This document shows positions 34,481 to 48,300 of a stretch of DNA of 64,000 bases, one piece after another. The notes below the pieces were generated by a model, which saw only the letters and a program-made list of their open reading frames with translations, was not told where the DNA came from and did not search any database. Within the stretch, counting starts at the first letter, position 1; each line of letters starts with the position of its first letter. The stretch is from contig NW_001799620.1 of the NCBI RefSeq assembly GCF_000165425.1, forward strand, positions 197,202 to 261,201, written 5' to 3'. The translations under genes and the position numbers were made by a program. Source of the DNA: Paramecium tetraurelia (taxonomy: Eukaryota; Ciliophora; Oligohymenophorea; Peniculida; Parameciidae).

Positions 34481-36642
34481 ATGCTTAGACCCAAATAAGC
34501 CTTCAAGTTGAATCTAAATAAACCCCCATTAGAACGAGTAAATAGGAAGTAGAATAGTTTAAGTTTATGTGAGTAGAGGTAAGATTTTGATTGAATTTTC
34601 AAAGCAATTATTCGTTGAGTGTGACAAAAAATAAAACCAATATTTCTACGACAATAAATTCTATTAATAGAACTACAAACTCCTTTAGAGTTGATCCAAA
34701 AAGGGAAAAGTTATAAACCCATACAATAGAGCATTAAAAAACCACGGATTATGATTTTGGAAACAAAATCAGGTCAACTTTTCAAGAAAGCGGCAGAAGA
34801 AATAGAAAACTAGTACGATTTGTTATGTGATATTAAGAATACATCTTATAGAGAGAAACATGAAAGGCCTATATTGCATAGTAAATCATTAATATGTGGA
34901 TAAAGAGAAATAGAGAATAATGACTAATTAATACAAGAGTATGAATGTTAATAATTAGAAACTTAAATGTTATTCAACAAGGTTTGATTAAAGAACCATA
35001 ACTGCCAATAATTAATGCATATGAAGATCTAAAAAAAGTAAAGGAGTAAGTCAACTCTATGAATAACAATTTGGAACCAGAAACTTTCGAAGTAGATGAG
35101 TGGGTTTATTAGGGAGATTTTGAGAAACTAAAGCTTGATGCATTAAGCTTGGATGATTTAAGATTTTTGGTCTAAGAATTTGAGAAGGAGGAATATGAAA
35201 GAAATTATTTGTAAATGGATAAAACTTTATTAAAGAATAAGTTTTTTTAAAGATTTGGCTAAGGAATCAGAATTGGAATTATGGAAAAAGCTTCTATTGA
35301 AATTCAAGATGCCGGAAAAGTCATTCTACAATTAGGAGCTTGCAGCAATAACCTTTTTGTTATTCTTAGAGGTTCATGTTAATAGACATTGACGATGGAT
35401 ATACAACTGGAAGAATATGAATATTTAACAGTCTAATCTTATAACGATGGGTAAGATTTATCAGAAATCAATTTATTGCAATTAAACAATAACAGAGGAT
35501 ATTCTTCAAATAAATTTATAGATATGGTGGAGGAAATCAAAGATCATCCTAAATTTAAAGGTATCAACTTTAAAATAATTTGAGATATTGTAAAAAATGA
35601 AAGAACTAAATTGATTACTAGCCACATTTCTTGCTCATCGAAAACTTATCTATTGCGAATGGACAATGACCAATTCTAAAAGATTTTAAAGCAATCGATA
35701 GAAAAAGATAAAGAGTTCAAATTGAGCATTCTATCATAAATCAGATTCTTTTAACATACTTCTGCTTCTCAATTATTACATTTAGTGGCAGAATTAGGAA
35801 TTCAAAATTATTTTTAGGGAGATAGTGTTGTGAGAAAGGGAGATCAATTAAACAGAGTGATAATAATTGCTTAAGGTGAATTTGAAATTGTAGAAGAAAT
35901 TGAACTATAGAGAGAAACAAGAAACTATTATTTGGAGAAAAAATTAAAACCCTTTGTCCATAAAAAACCCATAGATAGAAATACTAGGCCATTCATTCCT
36001 AGGGACTAAGCTGATTAAACTTTTGATCAATATTTAAATTAATCTTTTGATTAATCTATTGCTAAACCAAAAGATAAATCAAAAGATTAACCATAAGACT
36101 AAGCAAAAGAATAACCATAAGATTAATCAATAGATTAATCAAAAGATAAACCAAAAGATTAATCAAAAGATAAAACAAAAGATTAAACAAAAGATTCAAG
36201 AAATTCAAAATGCTACTAATATTGTAATAAGTAAATTATAGGCAAGAACGAAATTGCTTATACTCATTTGCATGTTTTGAAAACTTTGAAGAAATGTGAT
36301 GTGATTTGTGGTAGATCATTATTAATCTTATATGATAATGAGTATGACTAAAAATAGGCAAGCAGTGCAAAGTAATCAATTATATATATATATCTATATA
36401 GACTAACTGTAGTTGTCAAGAGTGTATAGGGTAGTGTCTTCTTTTTGGATGAAAAAAGATACTAAAATCTCCCAGAAAGCTTATAAAACCAAATTTTAGC
36501 AGGATTAAGGTCTATAAAAGAATTTGATGATTATGAGATAGATCACATAAGAAAACAAATAAAGTCTTGGGAGAAATACAAGTAGAATTTATACTAATAG
36601 TTCGTATTAGATAAACGTAAAAATTCGTTTAAACTATACTGA
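34481..36642 (+). CDS. Protein with two cyclic nucleotide-binding-like domains
   Basis: 688 residues from ATG 34481 to TGA 36642 with introns of 26, 25, 20 and 24 nt; a 30-nt stretch near 36380 (GTAATC...ATATAG) may be a fifth intron. A basic N-terminal third leads to a helical segment (FLVQEFEKEEYERN) and the first beta-barrel: DAGKVILQLGACSNNLFVILRGS. A second follows: FQGDSVVRKGDQLNRVIIIAQGEFEIV. These match the cNMP-binding fold (x-G-x-x-L-F-x-I-x-x-G), but neither carries the FGE-AL phosphate-binding cassette, so nucleotide binding is doubtful. A Lys-Asp-Gln repeat follows the second domain. No kinase or channel domain, so it is not PKG or a channel. Confidence 0.65.
36067..36195 (+). 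repeat. Imperfect 12-nt coding repeat (Lys-Asp-Gln/Lys)
   Basis: About ten imperfect 12-base units (consensus like AAAGATTAATCA) encode alternating K-D-Q and K-D-K with P, S or T spacers inside the two-cNBD protein. The repeat keeps frame throughout. It looks like a recent slippage expansion forming a charged, disordered linker. Confidence 0.8.
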
Positions 36643-36713
36643 TAATCAGACTTTTTTTTTTATTTTCATTTAATCTCTATTATGTAACTGAATAAAATAA
36701 ATATATATATGAG

Positions 36714-39700
36714 TCAATTTTAAGCTTTTTTTTATAGAATTGAATTTAATTTGTCTGCAATTTTAGAATCTAGCATTAGATTTTATTTGAGCTACAGTAA
36801 GTCTAGAGCTTAAGTTGGTTATTCAACAATTTCATCTTATTAGTCTATTTCACTATAATCATATTTCTCAATTGCATGATTTAACTAATCTTCAAATTGT
36901 TAGAATTCTGGATCTTCGATTTCTGTCTATTTCTTTGAAAGCCTCGTTGTTGATTGCAGATCTAAATCCTCAACTATCTGAACATTGTCTGTGAAAATTA
37001 CTCCTTCAGAGGTTCGTTTAATCCAAGGAGCTTCTGGTTTATTTTCAACAACAGTTGGCTAAAATAGTTAATAATTTATTATACACTGATTGCTTCAAGT
37101 AATTTGTCGTCAAATTTGATGTTCATTTCAGGAATCTCAACTGTGGGCAAACAAAAGGATAACCTCAACAATAAGCTCTATTTATATTTCTTTAAAGGCA
37201 GTTTGACCATTGGATATATTGAGCATAATCTGTTGTGTTATGGAAAGATGATGAATTCAGTCAGCTTTGAAAGCTCAGGATTGATTTCACTTTTAGGATT
37301 CTAATCTTCTTTCAATAATTCAATAAATTATGATAGATGTTCTTAGATTTCTGGTTATGCTATATTTTCATGCAATTATTCTAAATAATCATGTGCCGAT
37401 TCTGTTTATCCTAAGAGTAAATGTACAGTGGCTCTATTGAAATAGTATTCAAATAAATTGTAAGTTCTATCGCTGAATTCAAATTCTTCCAAAGGTTTGC
37501 TTCTACATTCAATCTTCTTCTGAGTTTAATTCAACTACTCTAAAATATATTAGTCTGAATCATTGATAGAACCTAACTCCTTCCTCTATTGATCCTCTTT
37601 AATTTTATATGATTCTCTTAATGCTTATTGGGCACCTTCATATTATTTTAAGTAGAATAGGAATATTCCCTTATAAAATAGGATGTCTGATTTTTTGAAT
37701 ATCTTTCCCTCTGCTCCCTTCTTTAAAATTTGATTAGCACATTGTAGGGCTTCCTAAAACAGATTCTAATCACTATTCGCTGTTGATGTATTCTTTAACT
37801 ATTGCAAGATATTTAAATCCACAATAGCATGGATTTCATTTGATTATTCTACTATTTTTTGCAGATCAAGCATTGAACTATTTAGTTCCTTAATTAAAAT
37901 ATATGTTTTGGCTCTGTAGTACAATACTTGCAAGCTTTTTTCAGAGCTAATACTATTAGAATAGGACTGGATAGCATCTTCATAAGCACCAATCTAAAAG
38001 AACAAATTCCCTATGATAATATCATTCTATGGATCAGTCTATTTAAATTCTTTGTATTTTTGAGCATCATAATAGGCATTTTTCCTATCTCCCAAATATA
38101 GAAACATTTTCGCTCTATTTAAATAGGCATCAACGAATTTCTCATCAAGATTAATTGCTATGGTTAAATCATTAAGAGCAAGTTCAAATGCATTTCTACA
38201 AGCTTATATCATCCCTCGGACGTAAAAATGCTTTGCTACATGATCTTCCGACTTTTCTATGGCCTTATCTAAATCCATTAAGGAATCTTCCAATCTTCCC
38301 TATGCAAAAAGAACAATTCCTCTATAAAACAGTAGATTCGATTGCTCATTTATTTTGACTGCCATGTCCATGTATTTGAGAGCATCATTCAAAAATTTAT
38401 TTTTTTTTTCGACATCATCTTTTGGAATAAGATAACTATAGAATTTGACTAAAGTTGTGGCCTTGTAAAAGTAAGGTTCCATTTTATTGGGCATTAATTT
38501 TTAGGCTTTTAAAAAGAATCCTTAAGATTGTTCGAATTAGTTTGCTACAGCAGCAAGGATCCCTTCAGCTATTAGTTTATTATAAATGGAGGGTTTTTCA
38601 AGTGAAGCCAATTGATTGAGATCATTAAGAGACTTTTAGTACTGCGATTAACAAAAGTATCCATAAGCTCTATATTAAAAGATGAGAGGTTTCAAAAAAT
38701 CTGTAAACTAATGTTTAGTGATCAGGGTTGTCAGAGCCTCAACACCTTCATCGAATTTACGTTTCATTAAGAAAGTAACTCCATCGGTAAAGATTTTGAA
38801 TTTTTCTAAGATCTTTTCATCGACATCTAAATAATCAGCTCGACTCAACTGATAAAATGCCTCGTAAAAGTCCCTTTATTCAATTTTAATTTTAGCAATT
38901 TCATAAAGAGACTTGGACACAGCCTTTTTTGAATTGTTATGTTTGATTGATTACTCATATGCTAGGAAGGCTTCTGAAATTTAATCTAATGGGAATTTTA
39001 ATATAATAATTTACTTCTTTTGGTACAAATGAAACCTTTTATATATAATGCTTCAGAATCACAATGATCTTCTTCTAAAACAGCCTCAATATCTAGTAGT
39101 GCCAAGTCATATTCTTTTAAATCAATGTAGAGCAAAGTTCTTTTGACTAGTGCTTATCTGAAAGCGGAATCCTCGCATTCTATAGCCTGAGTGCATGCTT
39201 AGACACTGTATTTTGGTTGATTCATGTATCGGTAACAATCGGCTTATCCTATATATGCAATTGCCTTTTTTGGTTGTATTTCTACTGCACTAGTGAAATC
39301 CTTCAAGGCACGATCATACTATTTCATTTTCAACAAAAGTTTGCCTCTGTAGATATAGGCATCAAAATATTTGTTAAACTGTTTAATAGCATGAGTTAAC
39401 TTGAATTTAAATTAATTATGATACAGTAGTTAAGGCATCGTTTGGACAATTGGATTTTTTGTAAGCGATTGCTAATAGAATGTAGGCATTTCTTTTATAG
39501 AGTGGTTGTTGTGAAATCAGGAGACTCAGATCGGCAATTGCTTCTGAGAATTCTGATTTACTCAAATGACAGAGACCATTTAAATATCTTGCTTCTGGAT
39601 TGTTACTGACTTGGAGAATGTCTTCAAATAGTTTTTGTGCTTCTTCAGTTTGACCCAAGCTCAAAAGTTTCTTGCCTTCAATTATTTCTTAGGATTTATC

Positions 39701-39790
39701 GGATGGCATTTTATTGGCACGAGCTATGGATTAATTTTGGTATTTTGTACCTTCTGCGTCCATATAATCTTTGAAGGATACGTTGGACAT
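36714..39790 (-). CDS. Large tetratricopeptide-repeat protein
   Basis: From ATG 39790 (MSNVSFKDYMDAEGTKY) to TGA 36714, about 1000 residues after micro-introns (25 nt near 39405, 26 nt near 37075 and others not all mapped). TPR units repeat through most of the length: GQTEEAQKLFEDIL, PEARYLNGLCHLS, AYIYRGKLLLKMKQYDRALKDF, KAIAYIGQADCYRY, LLFYRGIVLFA. The last 150 residues are acidic and not TPR (EAPWIKRTSEGVIF, EYDYSEID-like KYDYSEIDQQDE). TPR arrays mediate protein binding; ciliary and cell-cycle scaffolds are common examples. No specific partner can be named. Convergent with the cNBD gene (72 bp between stops). Confidence 0.7.
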
Positions 39791-39861
39791 GTTGTTAAAA
39801 TGGATATAACAATCCTCATTCTCTTTTTAAACGCTCTCATCTAAATAATTATTTGTATGTT

Positions 39862-40255
39862 TCAATTACAATGATTATAACTAAAGGAATGTATTTTTTT
39901 AGAGCGATTCTTTCCAAAACTACTCTACTTGATGAGTTTGTTCTTGGGTAATAAGGAATTGTGAGTGTCCCCTAACACTTTTTTTGAAGATTTCTATATT
40001 AGGATGGGGATTTAGTATACTTGTATGAGTTTTTAAGCCATGGATTTGGTCTTGGGTCTCGAGTCTCTCTCGGGTAAGATATGGAAACTGCCCTGCTCAA
40101 CTTTGGAAGGCAATTCTACATAATAGACTTGTGGTTTTACTTTTGACATTCTATTAACTTTGCAATTTTAGAATCTAAGAATTTTGATCATTTTCTTTAG
40201 GCTTTTGTCTCGTCTTGAATCTACTAAATGAATTACTTTCTCTTACATTTTTCAT
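39862..40255 (-). CDS. Small basic unknown protein
   Basis: A 124-residue protein from ATG 40255 to TGA 39862 with one 19-nt intron. Strongly basic and rich in Lys, Ser and Asn; segments include KPQVYYVELPSKVEQG, HILPERDSRPKTKS and a Lys-Ser-rich C-terminus. The exact frame over the very short intron supports the model. No domain recognised. Divergent to the CDPK gene (239 bp). Confidence 0.55.
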
Positions 40256-40494
40256 TCTATCTATTGATATTATTATTATATTACTTCCAAATTTACTGTT
40301 AACTATTAATATAATTCAAAAAATTCCATTCGGAGTATTATTTTTAATATACAGAGATATTTTATAAATATACTTTTTAAACCAAAATAACATATACCAA
40401 TTACTCTAAATATAGGATTCCTCTCTAAATTAATTTCTATTTTTGTCTCATTTCTCCAGAGAAGTTTTACTTTGATTATAAAATTAATTAAAAA

Positions 40495-42191
40495 ATGGGA
40501 TGCGGTTCAGCGAAACCATCTGATGTTAATAACCCTCAATACAGTAATATCTTAATTCCATATGTGAGTCAATGACAAATCTCAATTGCGTGTGACATCT
40601 CTAAATTTGGTAACTGAAAAGATCGGACAGATTTCGTAGGATTATCATCTTCTCAAACCTTCCTTAGGAAAAGGTATTTCTCATTATCCACCATTCCCTA
40701 GGAGCCTATGGAGAAGTTCGAAAGGGCATCCACAAATTGACCAATCAAACTAGAGCTGTGAAAATTATCTCCAAAGAAAAGGCCAAAAAGGCTGATATGG
40801 AACGTTTAAAGGAAGAAGTCGACATCCTCAAAAGATTGGTATGTTTAGTTGTCTCACACAAGGATCATCCAAATATTATAAAGATCTATGAATTTTATCA
40901 GGATAATAAAAACATGTATATAGTGACAGAACTGTGTACTGGAGGAGAGCTCTTTGACAAGATCTAAGAATCCAGTTCATTTTCAGAACGCAAAGCAGCA
41001 GAAACTATGAAACAAATCTTGAGTGCTGTCAATTACTTGCATAAAAGCAAAATAGTTCATCGGTATGTATTTGGTTGCATTTATTTCTAAAAGTGACATC
41101 AAGCCAGAAAACATTCTATACGAATCTTCTAAGCCTAATGCCCTACTCAAAATTGTCGATTTTGGGACATCTCGCTTTTACGATCCAGATGTAAAAATGG
41201 ATCAAAAACTTGGAACTGTAATTCTATACCTAATCTAGCCATACTACATTGCACCTGAAGTATTGGAAAGGAAATATGATGAAAAATGTGACATTTGGTC
41301 CTGTGGAGTCATACTTTATATTCTACTCTCTGGAACAGCCCCTTTTAATGGTGATGACGATAATCTAATAATGGAGGCCGTGAAAAGAGGGTTCTACTCA
41401 TTCGACACAGAAGAATGGAGGTTGATTTCAGTCGAAGCCAAAAGATTGATATCAAAAATGCTTGAGAGAGATCCCAAAAAAAGGATATCTGCTGAATAGG
41501 CCTTATAAGATGATTGGATTACAACTTATGTGAAGAAACCAGAAATAGATCTACCTTAATTGACTAGAGTGTTAAATAACATGAAAAATTTTAATGTTGA
41601 AAAGAAGTTCTAAGAAGCTGCTCTTACATTTATGGTCAATTATTTAGCAACTAGTTAAGAAAAGTAGGAATTATTGACATAATTTTAAGCATTAGATTTG
41701 AATGGAGATGGCAGACTAAGTAGGGAAGAACTAGTTATAGGTACTTCTTGTATCATATATTCCAATAGGTTATTCTAAAGTTATGAGCTATACTGATGCT
41801 GAAATTGAAGTTGATAAATTAATGAAGCAAATTGATCAAGATGGCAATGGTAGCATTGATTATTCTGGTAATTTATGATAGTTTCTATGTATATAGAATT
41901 TGTTTTGGCTACTTTTAATAAAGTAAAATTGATAGAAGATAAAAGATTGGAATAAGCATTTAAATTGTTTGATAAGGATGGAAGTGGTACCATATCTATT
42001 GATGAAATCAAACAGATATTTGGACAAAATTCTTAGGTCTCAGAAAAAGTCTGGAAGGATCTAATATAAGAAGTTGATTAAAATGGAGATGGATAAGTAA
42101 ATTGTGTTTTAATTAGATCGAATTTAAAGAATTCAAAGAAATTATTGTCAAAGCTATTTAAAATACTAATGATACTGATGACAAGAAATGA
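40495..42191 (+). CDS. Calcium-dependent protein kinase (CDPK)
   Basis: A 496-residue protein with eight introns (25, 28, 24, 31, 21, 28, 29, 20 nt), exact frame. [10 protein letters not shown] is an N-myristoylation/palmitoylation start. Kinase domain: [76 protein letters not shown] junction helix (VLNNMKNFN) leads to four EF-hands: [39 protein letters not shown] and DQNGDGQIEFKEF cover the loops. Complete catalytic and calcium residues mean a typical calcium-switched, membrane-anchored kinase. In ciliates such kinases are linked to calcium control of ciliary beating and exocytosis. Confidence 0.92.
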
Positions 42192-42343
42192 ACAATCTTT
42201 TATATTTATTATTTTACAAAAGAATTTTAATTTCTATTGCACTTAATCACATTATCCATACAAACTAAAATGAAGACTTAAAAAGTATATAATTCAAATT
42301 AATGTTATCTTATATAATAATAATTATCTATTAAATCGGTGAA

Positions 42344-45300
42344 TCATGTTTTTTTGTATTCTGAAAATTTTTCTTCAAATTTAGTCTTCCATCTGTTGAA
42401 GTAACTATCATTGGCTTCATTGATAGGATATTCTCCAAAAGACAATACTTCATTTAATAGATCCTATGCTTCCATTTGCTTAACAAATTGGATGGGTTTG
42501 AGTGTCTCAGCATATTTGCCTTAAAATTATAAGAATAATAATACTTAGTTCTTTGGTCAAAGTGATTTCGATATTGTAGGAGTCTTTGATAAAGTTGATC
42601 TTTCTATGCACTTCTCTGAGTTACAAATATTGCAATTCAGCACAGAAACCATAAATGATATTCTGGATAAACATTTGTAATAATTCATCTCTGTTGGCTA
42701 TAAATATAACTATGGATAATTACTTGGATAAACACATAATTATTGGAGTCCATTGTATTGGATTTGGAAATCATAATTACCTAAAAGCCATTAATGCATT
42801 TTGATCAAATTATTAATGTATTCAGACTAGGACAGATTTGCAAAGGCATCAAAATTGAATTGAATGAAATTCTATATGTTATTGCCAAAACTATTCCAAA
42901 CATTGTCTTCCAATTAGAAATTGCGATCTACTTCAAAAATATTCATAGAGGCAGCAATACCTTGAATGCTGAAACGACAGAATCTTAAATATTCAACTAA
43001 ACAAATGTATTAAAATAGTGAAATATTGTCAACGTCTCTCTTGAGATTAAATCTTTATCCACCACCTTAGGTTGATTTTCCATCAAAATTTGATGCTTAA
43101 TCTCTTTGATTCGTTCTATGAGGAGAGGGAGTCTAATTTTGTCTCATCATCTAAGCAGATTAGGGAATTGAGAAGTAATCAGACGATTTGATTGCTTCAG
43201 CTTTGGCAAACAATTAATTAAGTTTGGTTTCAAGCAAAGTGTAGGGTTTAAAGCTTTGGAAGAATAACTTTAATTTTTTATGATATCCTAATTGCTGACT
43301 ATATTACCCCATGAATGTGTAGATTATCTTGTCCAAATGCAATTTGAACTGTAATCTCATATTTTTGCATAAGATCAATTCAAGCAAGAATTAAGTGATT
43401 TGAGACAACTCAAAAAAGAGCATGTAACTCTACTAATAGGTTTGAATGTGTTTAAGAGTAAGTCCAGTAACAGCTGTGAATTGGCGAAGTGATTAATATT
43501 ACTAGGTTTGGTCGATTTGAATAATTGCCGAATGCATCCTTTGTTCATGAGAAGTAAAGAATTCCAAAATTGATCTACATTGGGTTTGATCGTATGCTAG
43601 TAATTCTCTGACCAATACAAGGACATGACACCACATTGAATGCTTGTGATTGTATTGTCCATTTTCGTTAGAATTGTATATTTATTCATCAGCAATAAAT
43701 GTGAGTGATTTCAAATATCTTACGTCTACTTTATTCGAAATATTGAATGTGATTATGTCTATCCAACATTGAATGATCGATTAGAAAATCTTAGAGTTAT
43801 TTTAGTTCTTCAATGCTTCTAATTGTAAATTAACAATATCATAAAATCCTTCATTTGGTTTGTCTAATAATTCAGGGTTTGCTGGGTAAACATTTAATAT
43901 TACTGATAGAATCGAGGACAATTATCCAATGAGTTGCTTACAATTAGGATCATTGAAGTCGATTTACAATATGAAATAATGGAAAACTTACACCAACTCT
44001 TGAGGCTCTTGCAATTGATTCTCCTTTACACTTTGTAAGATCAACAACATTGAATGGAAGCATGTAAAAAGTACTTACTTATATTTCCCTTTGTACTCAT
44101 TATTGCAAACCGATTTCAGTTCCAGAACACGTTTAAAGAAGGCAAACTAATGTTTACTCATATTATTAAGCTTTTCATATGGCATCAGAGTTGCTTCTCT
44201 ATTGATATTTTAACTTTTATATTTGCATACCGCTTGTTGACTATACCAGCATAATTAATTCAACACTTCCATGGCGGGTATCATTAATTCTTCATGGATT
44301 TTATTAGTTTCAAGTGCATAGATGCTCTAACTGCCTTTCTGTAAGAAATACAATGCAGCATTGAATGCATATTCAGTTTCACCTAACTAATTGTCTTCCT
44401 AACCAAACAGTTTTACCACTCCTCCTTCTATAATATCCTTACCATTATTAGGAGAGAAAATGGAATCTCCGAGTTCCTTATCATCGTATGTATCTTTTTA
44501 ATAATTGTCGCTAAAAGGAGAACCTGTCAAACCAATTGAAAAAAAGAATTACACAAATTAAGACAATTGGTTAAACGTTGACAACAGTTAAGTGAACCAT
44601 GAAGCCATAATATTGGATTTTTATACTGCAATTGCATTTCCACCTACATAACTCACAGTGTTGCTATCGATTTAAAAGTCACGACCGTAACTGTAAATGA
44701 AATTGGATAAATAATTGAAGACTGTGTTACTTTTAATAACAGGAGTACGTTTTAAAAATTTAGCAAATTCAACATGATCACTGAATTGTATCAGTAACAA
44801 ATACCATTCTCGAATGAAGTTCTTCTAAAACATCGTCTTGACTTATTCTCCAAAAGCCTTTGTTGTCTCTTTAGATTCTTATTTCATTTCATTTATGAGT
44901 AATTTTAAGAAGTACTCTAACATCACTAATTCCTCTATAGCATCTAAAACACAGTTCTCAAAAACACACTATTCAATTGCTGTTCCTGTTTCTTTTGCAA
45001 TGTAGTTTTTGGCATTCTTGTCTGATAAAAATTTAACGAATTTCTCACATTTTCTACGTAAACAAATGTAGACTTCTCTAAAGAGTTTAAGCATCAAAGA
45101 AGCATAAGTTGTTCTACACTCTTTTGCAAATGATTGGTATCTCGATTAATTGACACATAACACTTAATGCAAAAATACTAAGACTAACATGGGAATCTTG
45201 TAATCCTATTCTAAATCTTCATCATAATAAAATATGTTTTGGAATAATTCTAAAATGTATTTGATTCCAGAACTTAGATTGGGATTTTAGGATTTCAGAA

Positions 45301-48300
45301 TGTATTACATAAAAGACTGATTATTCTCCAAACTTATTATTAAGAATTCCATGATTTCTTACTTTTCAATTGAATAGCATTTCTTATCTAATCTATTCAA
45401 TATTGTGTGAAGACTCTAAAATATTAAATGATGATAATGGATTCTCTTATTCAATAACTAATTCTCTTCTGTTTCTATGGTTGTGATACTCTATTCCAAA
45501 TTGTGATTCAACAAAGGTTTCGATAATAAACGTAGAGCACTTGTGAATATAGTACTATATTAAGGAAGGTTTCTGTCTAATATTTGATGATAGTTTTAGA
45601 ATTTCATTGCCTCGTAGGTTTGCTTGGCCATTTGCTATTCTAAATCTTCGAATTCAGGAGGATCTTAACAATTACTTTGAGGTTCACTTATTGTATTCAG
45701 TAGACCCAAAATCGAATGTATAAAATTCAATTTTACTCTGTTATTGACATACCCATTAATATCTTAATGATATGTACTGACTACTTGTTATAAGAAATAT
45801 TGCTCTTCTTAGAAAAACTAGTGCAATTGCTTAATTAAATTTAGGTTATTGCTAAAGGTTTCATCATAGATGGAATATAAGTCAATAAGAGTATTCCAAC
45901 AATCAAGTAAGTTGACTAACAAAGAAGCCACGTGATACTTTATTTTGTCTAAATTTCTCACCTCTTCATATAATTTATTCTTTATTCCAATCATATTGAT
46001 ATTATTCGATAATTGCTTTTAACCTATGTCTTCAAAAAAGGAATCCGTTAAAGTAACATCTAAATTTGTTAATAAGAATTCAAGAATCAATTAACTATTG
46101 ATTTCATTCAATTATTGTTTGATCAGAGTATGCAACTAAGTTTCCTTATATTCTTTGGTATGATAAAACAAAAATTTCTTCAAGATCTTTTACAATGCCA
46201 GATACATACTTGCCTAATATTCAATAGTGACTTCCATCTTATCTTCCTCAAAGATTTTCCATTCTTGCAATTGAAATCTCAAAAAGGTTTCAAGAGTGTT
46301 TTTGACAAATGTATGCTATGTTGATTGATAATAATGACTACTGTTTTGTTATTCAAATAATTGCAAAGGATTGTCTTACCCCATCACTGCACTGCACAAT
46401 TAAGCATAATTTAAATGGATTCTGATAACCTGCTTAACCTTGAATTAATAAGAAGCTTAACACTTTCTGGCTATATGAAATAGTTCGAACAATGGATGAT
46501 AAGAGAACCCTTATTGTCTCTACACTTATTATTCATTGGTAGGCAGCTTATTGATTTCCTCAGCCATTTCTTTTTAAAGCAAGGGATCTTCTAAAACATA
46601 GTTGATAATTTAGACAGCTTCTGAGCCTATTGTCAATAAAATATTGATTAATTAAATAGCTTTCTCTTCTTCCTTATGAGTATCAATAATTAAATCTATC
46701 AATCTTGAACATTCTGATGTTACTTTGAGTATCTATCTATTTATGTTATTTGAACTACACAACAAAGCTATTCTTTTAATTGAATTTGCTGACTTTTTTA
46801 CTTCTCCCTTAATAAATTTAATGGCATGTTTAAACTTATAAACTCTCTTTCCTAGATCATCTATGCCCATTGACAATGTCTTATTTTTTAATTTATTTTA
46901 TTCATTGTAATAATCCATGGAAGCTCTATTACTTTTACCTAAAAAATCTGATGATTTGTATAGATTATTTGTCAACTTACCTTCTGAGAAATCTATCATC
47001 ATATCATGTAAGCTTTAAAATTGATTATGATCATCTGACATTAAATCCAGTGTCTCAGGCTAATTAATTTTACGGAAGACCTTCAACTTATTTAACCTGT
47101 CAAATATAATTTATTCAGCTGAGTCATTTTCTTTCACTGATTCATAGAACTAAGTCCAAAGTGTTTGTAATTATAAAAGAATTGAAAATATCTTTGATAA
47201 GAGTTCAACCTCATCCTCAAAATCATCCTCTTAATACTTATTCTTGTAAAGACAAATCCATTGATATATGCAATTGCATGTACAACTCCAAAAATGGGTA
47301 TTTATTGATGCGTTCTCCAACACTCTCAGAACTTCAACAAAATATTTCAAACTGATTTCGTAATCATTCTAATTTTATACTTCCTTCCTTTCCTACAAGA
47401 TAATTGCAATCTAAAAGATCTTTTAAAATTAATCTGGCTGCATTTATTTAATAGATTCCTCCTTGCTAATCCATAATGGGGGAAGATAGTCTCTACAATC
47501 ATTTTCTCTTAATTAGTGTATAGGTCTAATGCATTAAGATAAAACGAAAATGAATGCTATCTTTTTATACTCTTCCTAAAGTTTAGATGCAAGAGGACTA
47601 TACTCCTAGAATACTAGATGTTCATTTTTATGGAATAATCCTAGGAATTGAGTGGTTTTCATATTATCTAGTAATTTTTAGGTTGGTTTGATGTATACTT
47701 CTTCAAATCTATCAATTTTAAAGTAACTTTATAGGATGGTGAATATCTCTAAGATTTAGGTTTGTTCTGATACGAAATGTTGAAATGTTTAAAAAGTATA
47801 TTCTTCTGAGAATTGTTCTTATTTTAGATAGAAATTCAATGCAAGAGGAACACTTAAAAAGGAATTGGCCAATCCTTCAATGAGACCTCTCTTAAACATA
47901 TCATTTAATTATTTTGATGGCTTTCCAATTTCCTCTTCGTTGATTAAGTTAACAAGCATCAATTTTAATCCAGCAACCAATTAAGATCTTTATTCAGCAT
48001 AGTGATTAAAGAATATATGCTAGAATTTTTTAATTTCATTATCAAAAAATTTAGTTTTTTCTGGTGCTTTCAATTTTCTCTAAAACTAATCATGCAATAT
48101 CTTAACTCTTGATGCCTACAAACTGTCTTTTAAGACATAATAGACTTCACTTTTAATTTTGTTATCAAAGCATTTGGTTCTAATTTCTTAATCAAATGGA
48201 GTATCAGATTGAAGTTAGACTTTATTTTCTGAAAAGGAAAACCAATTTGATCCTTGTATCATAATTTTATACAATGTATCGTCTTCTTTAAATAGACTCT

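Noticed and set aside
36380-36415. Simple-sequence TA repeat as a telomere or internal eliminated sequence remnant
   Set aside because: It fits a micro-intron or coding TA run within the cNBD gene; no telomeric GGGGTT/GGGTTT repeats occur.
42794-47355. Plus-strand frames within the nucleoporin gene
   Set aside because: No motif, and each ends at TAA or TAG that are sense codons here; the minus strand has coherent helical protein with micro-introns.
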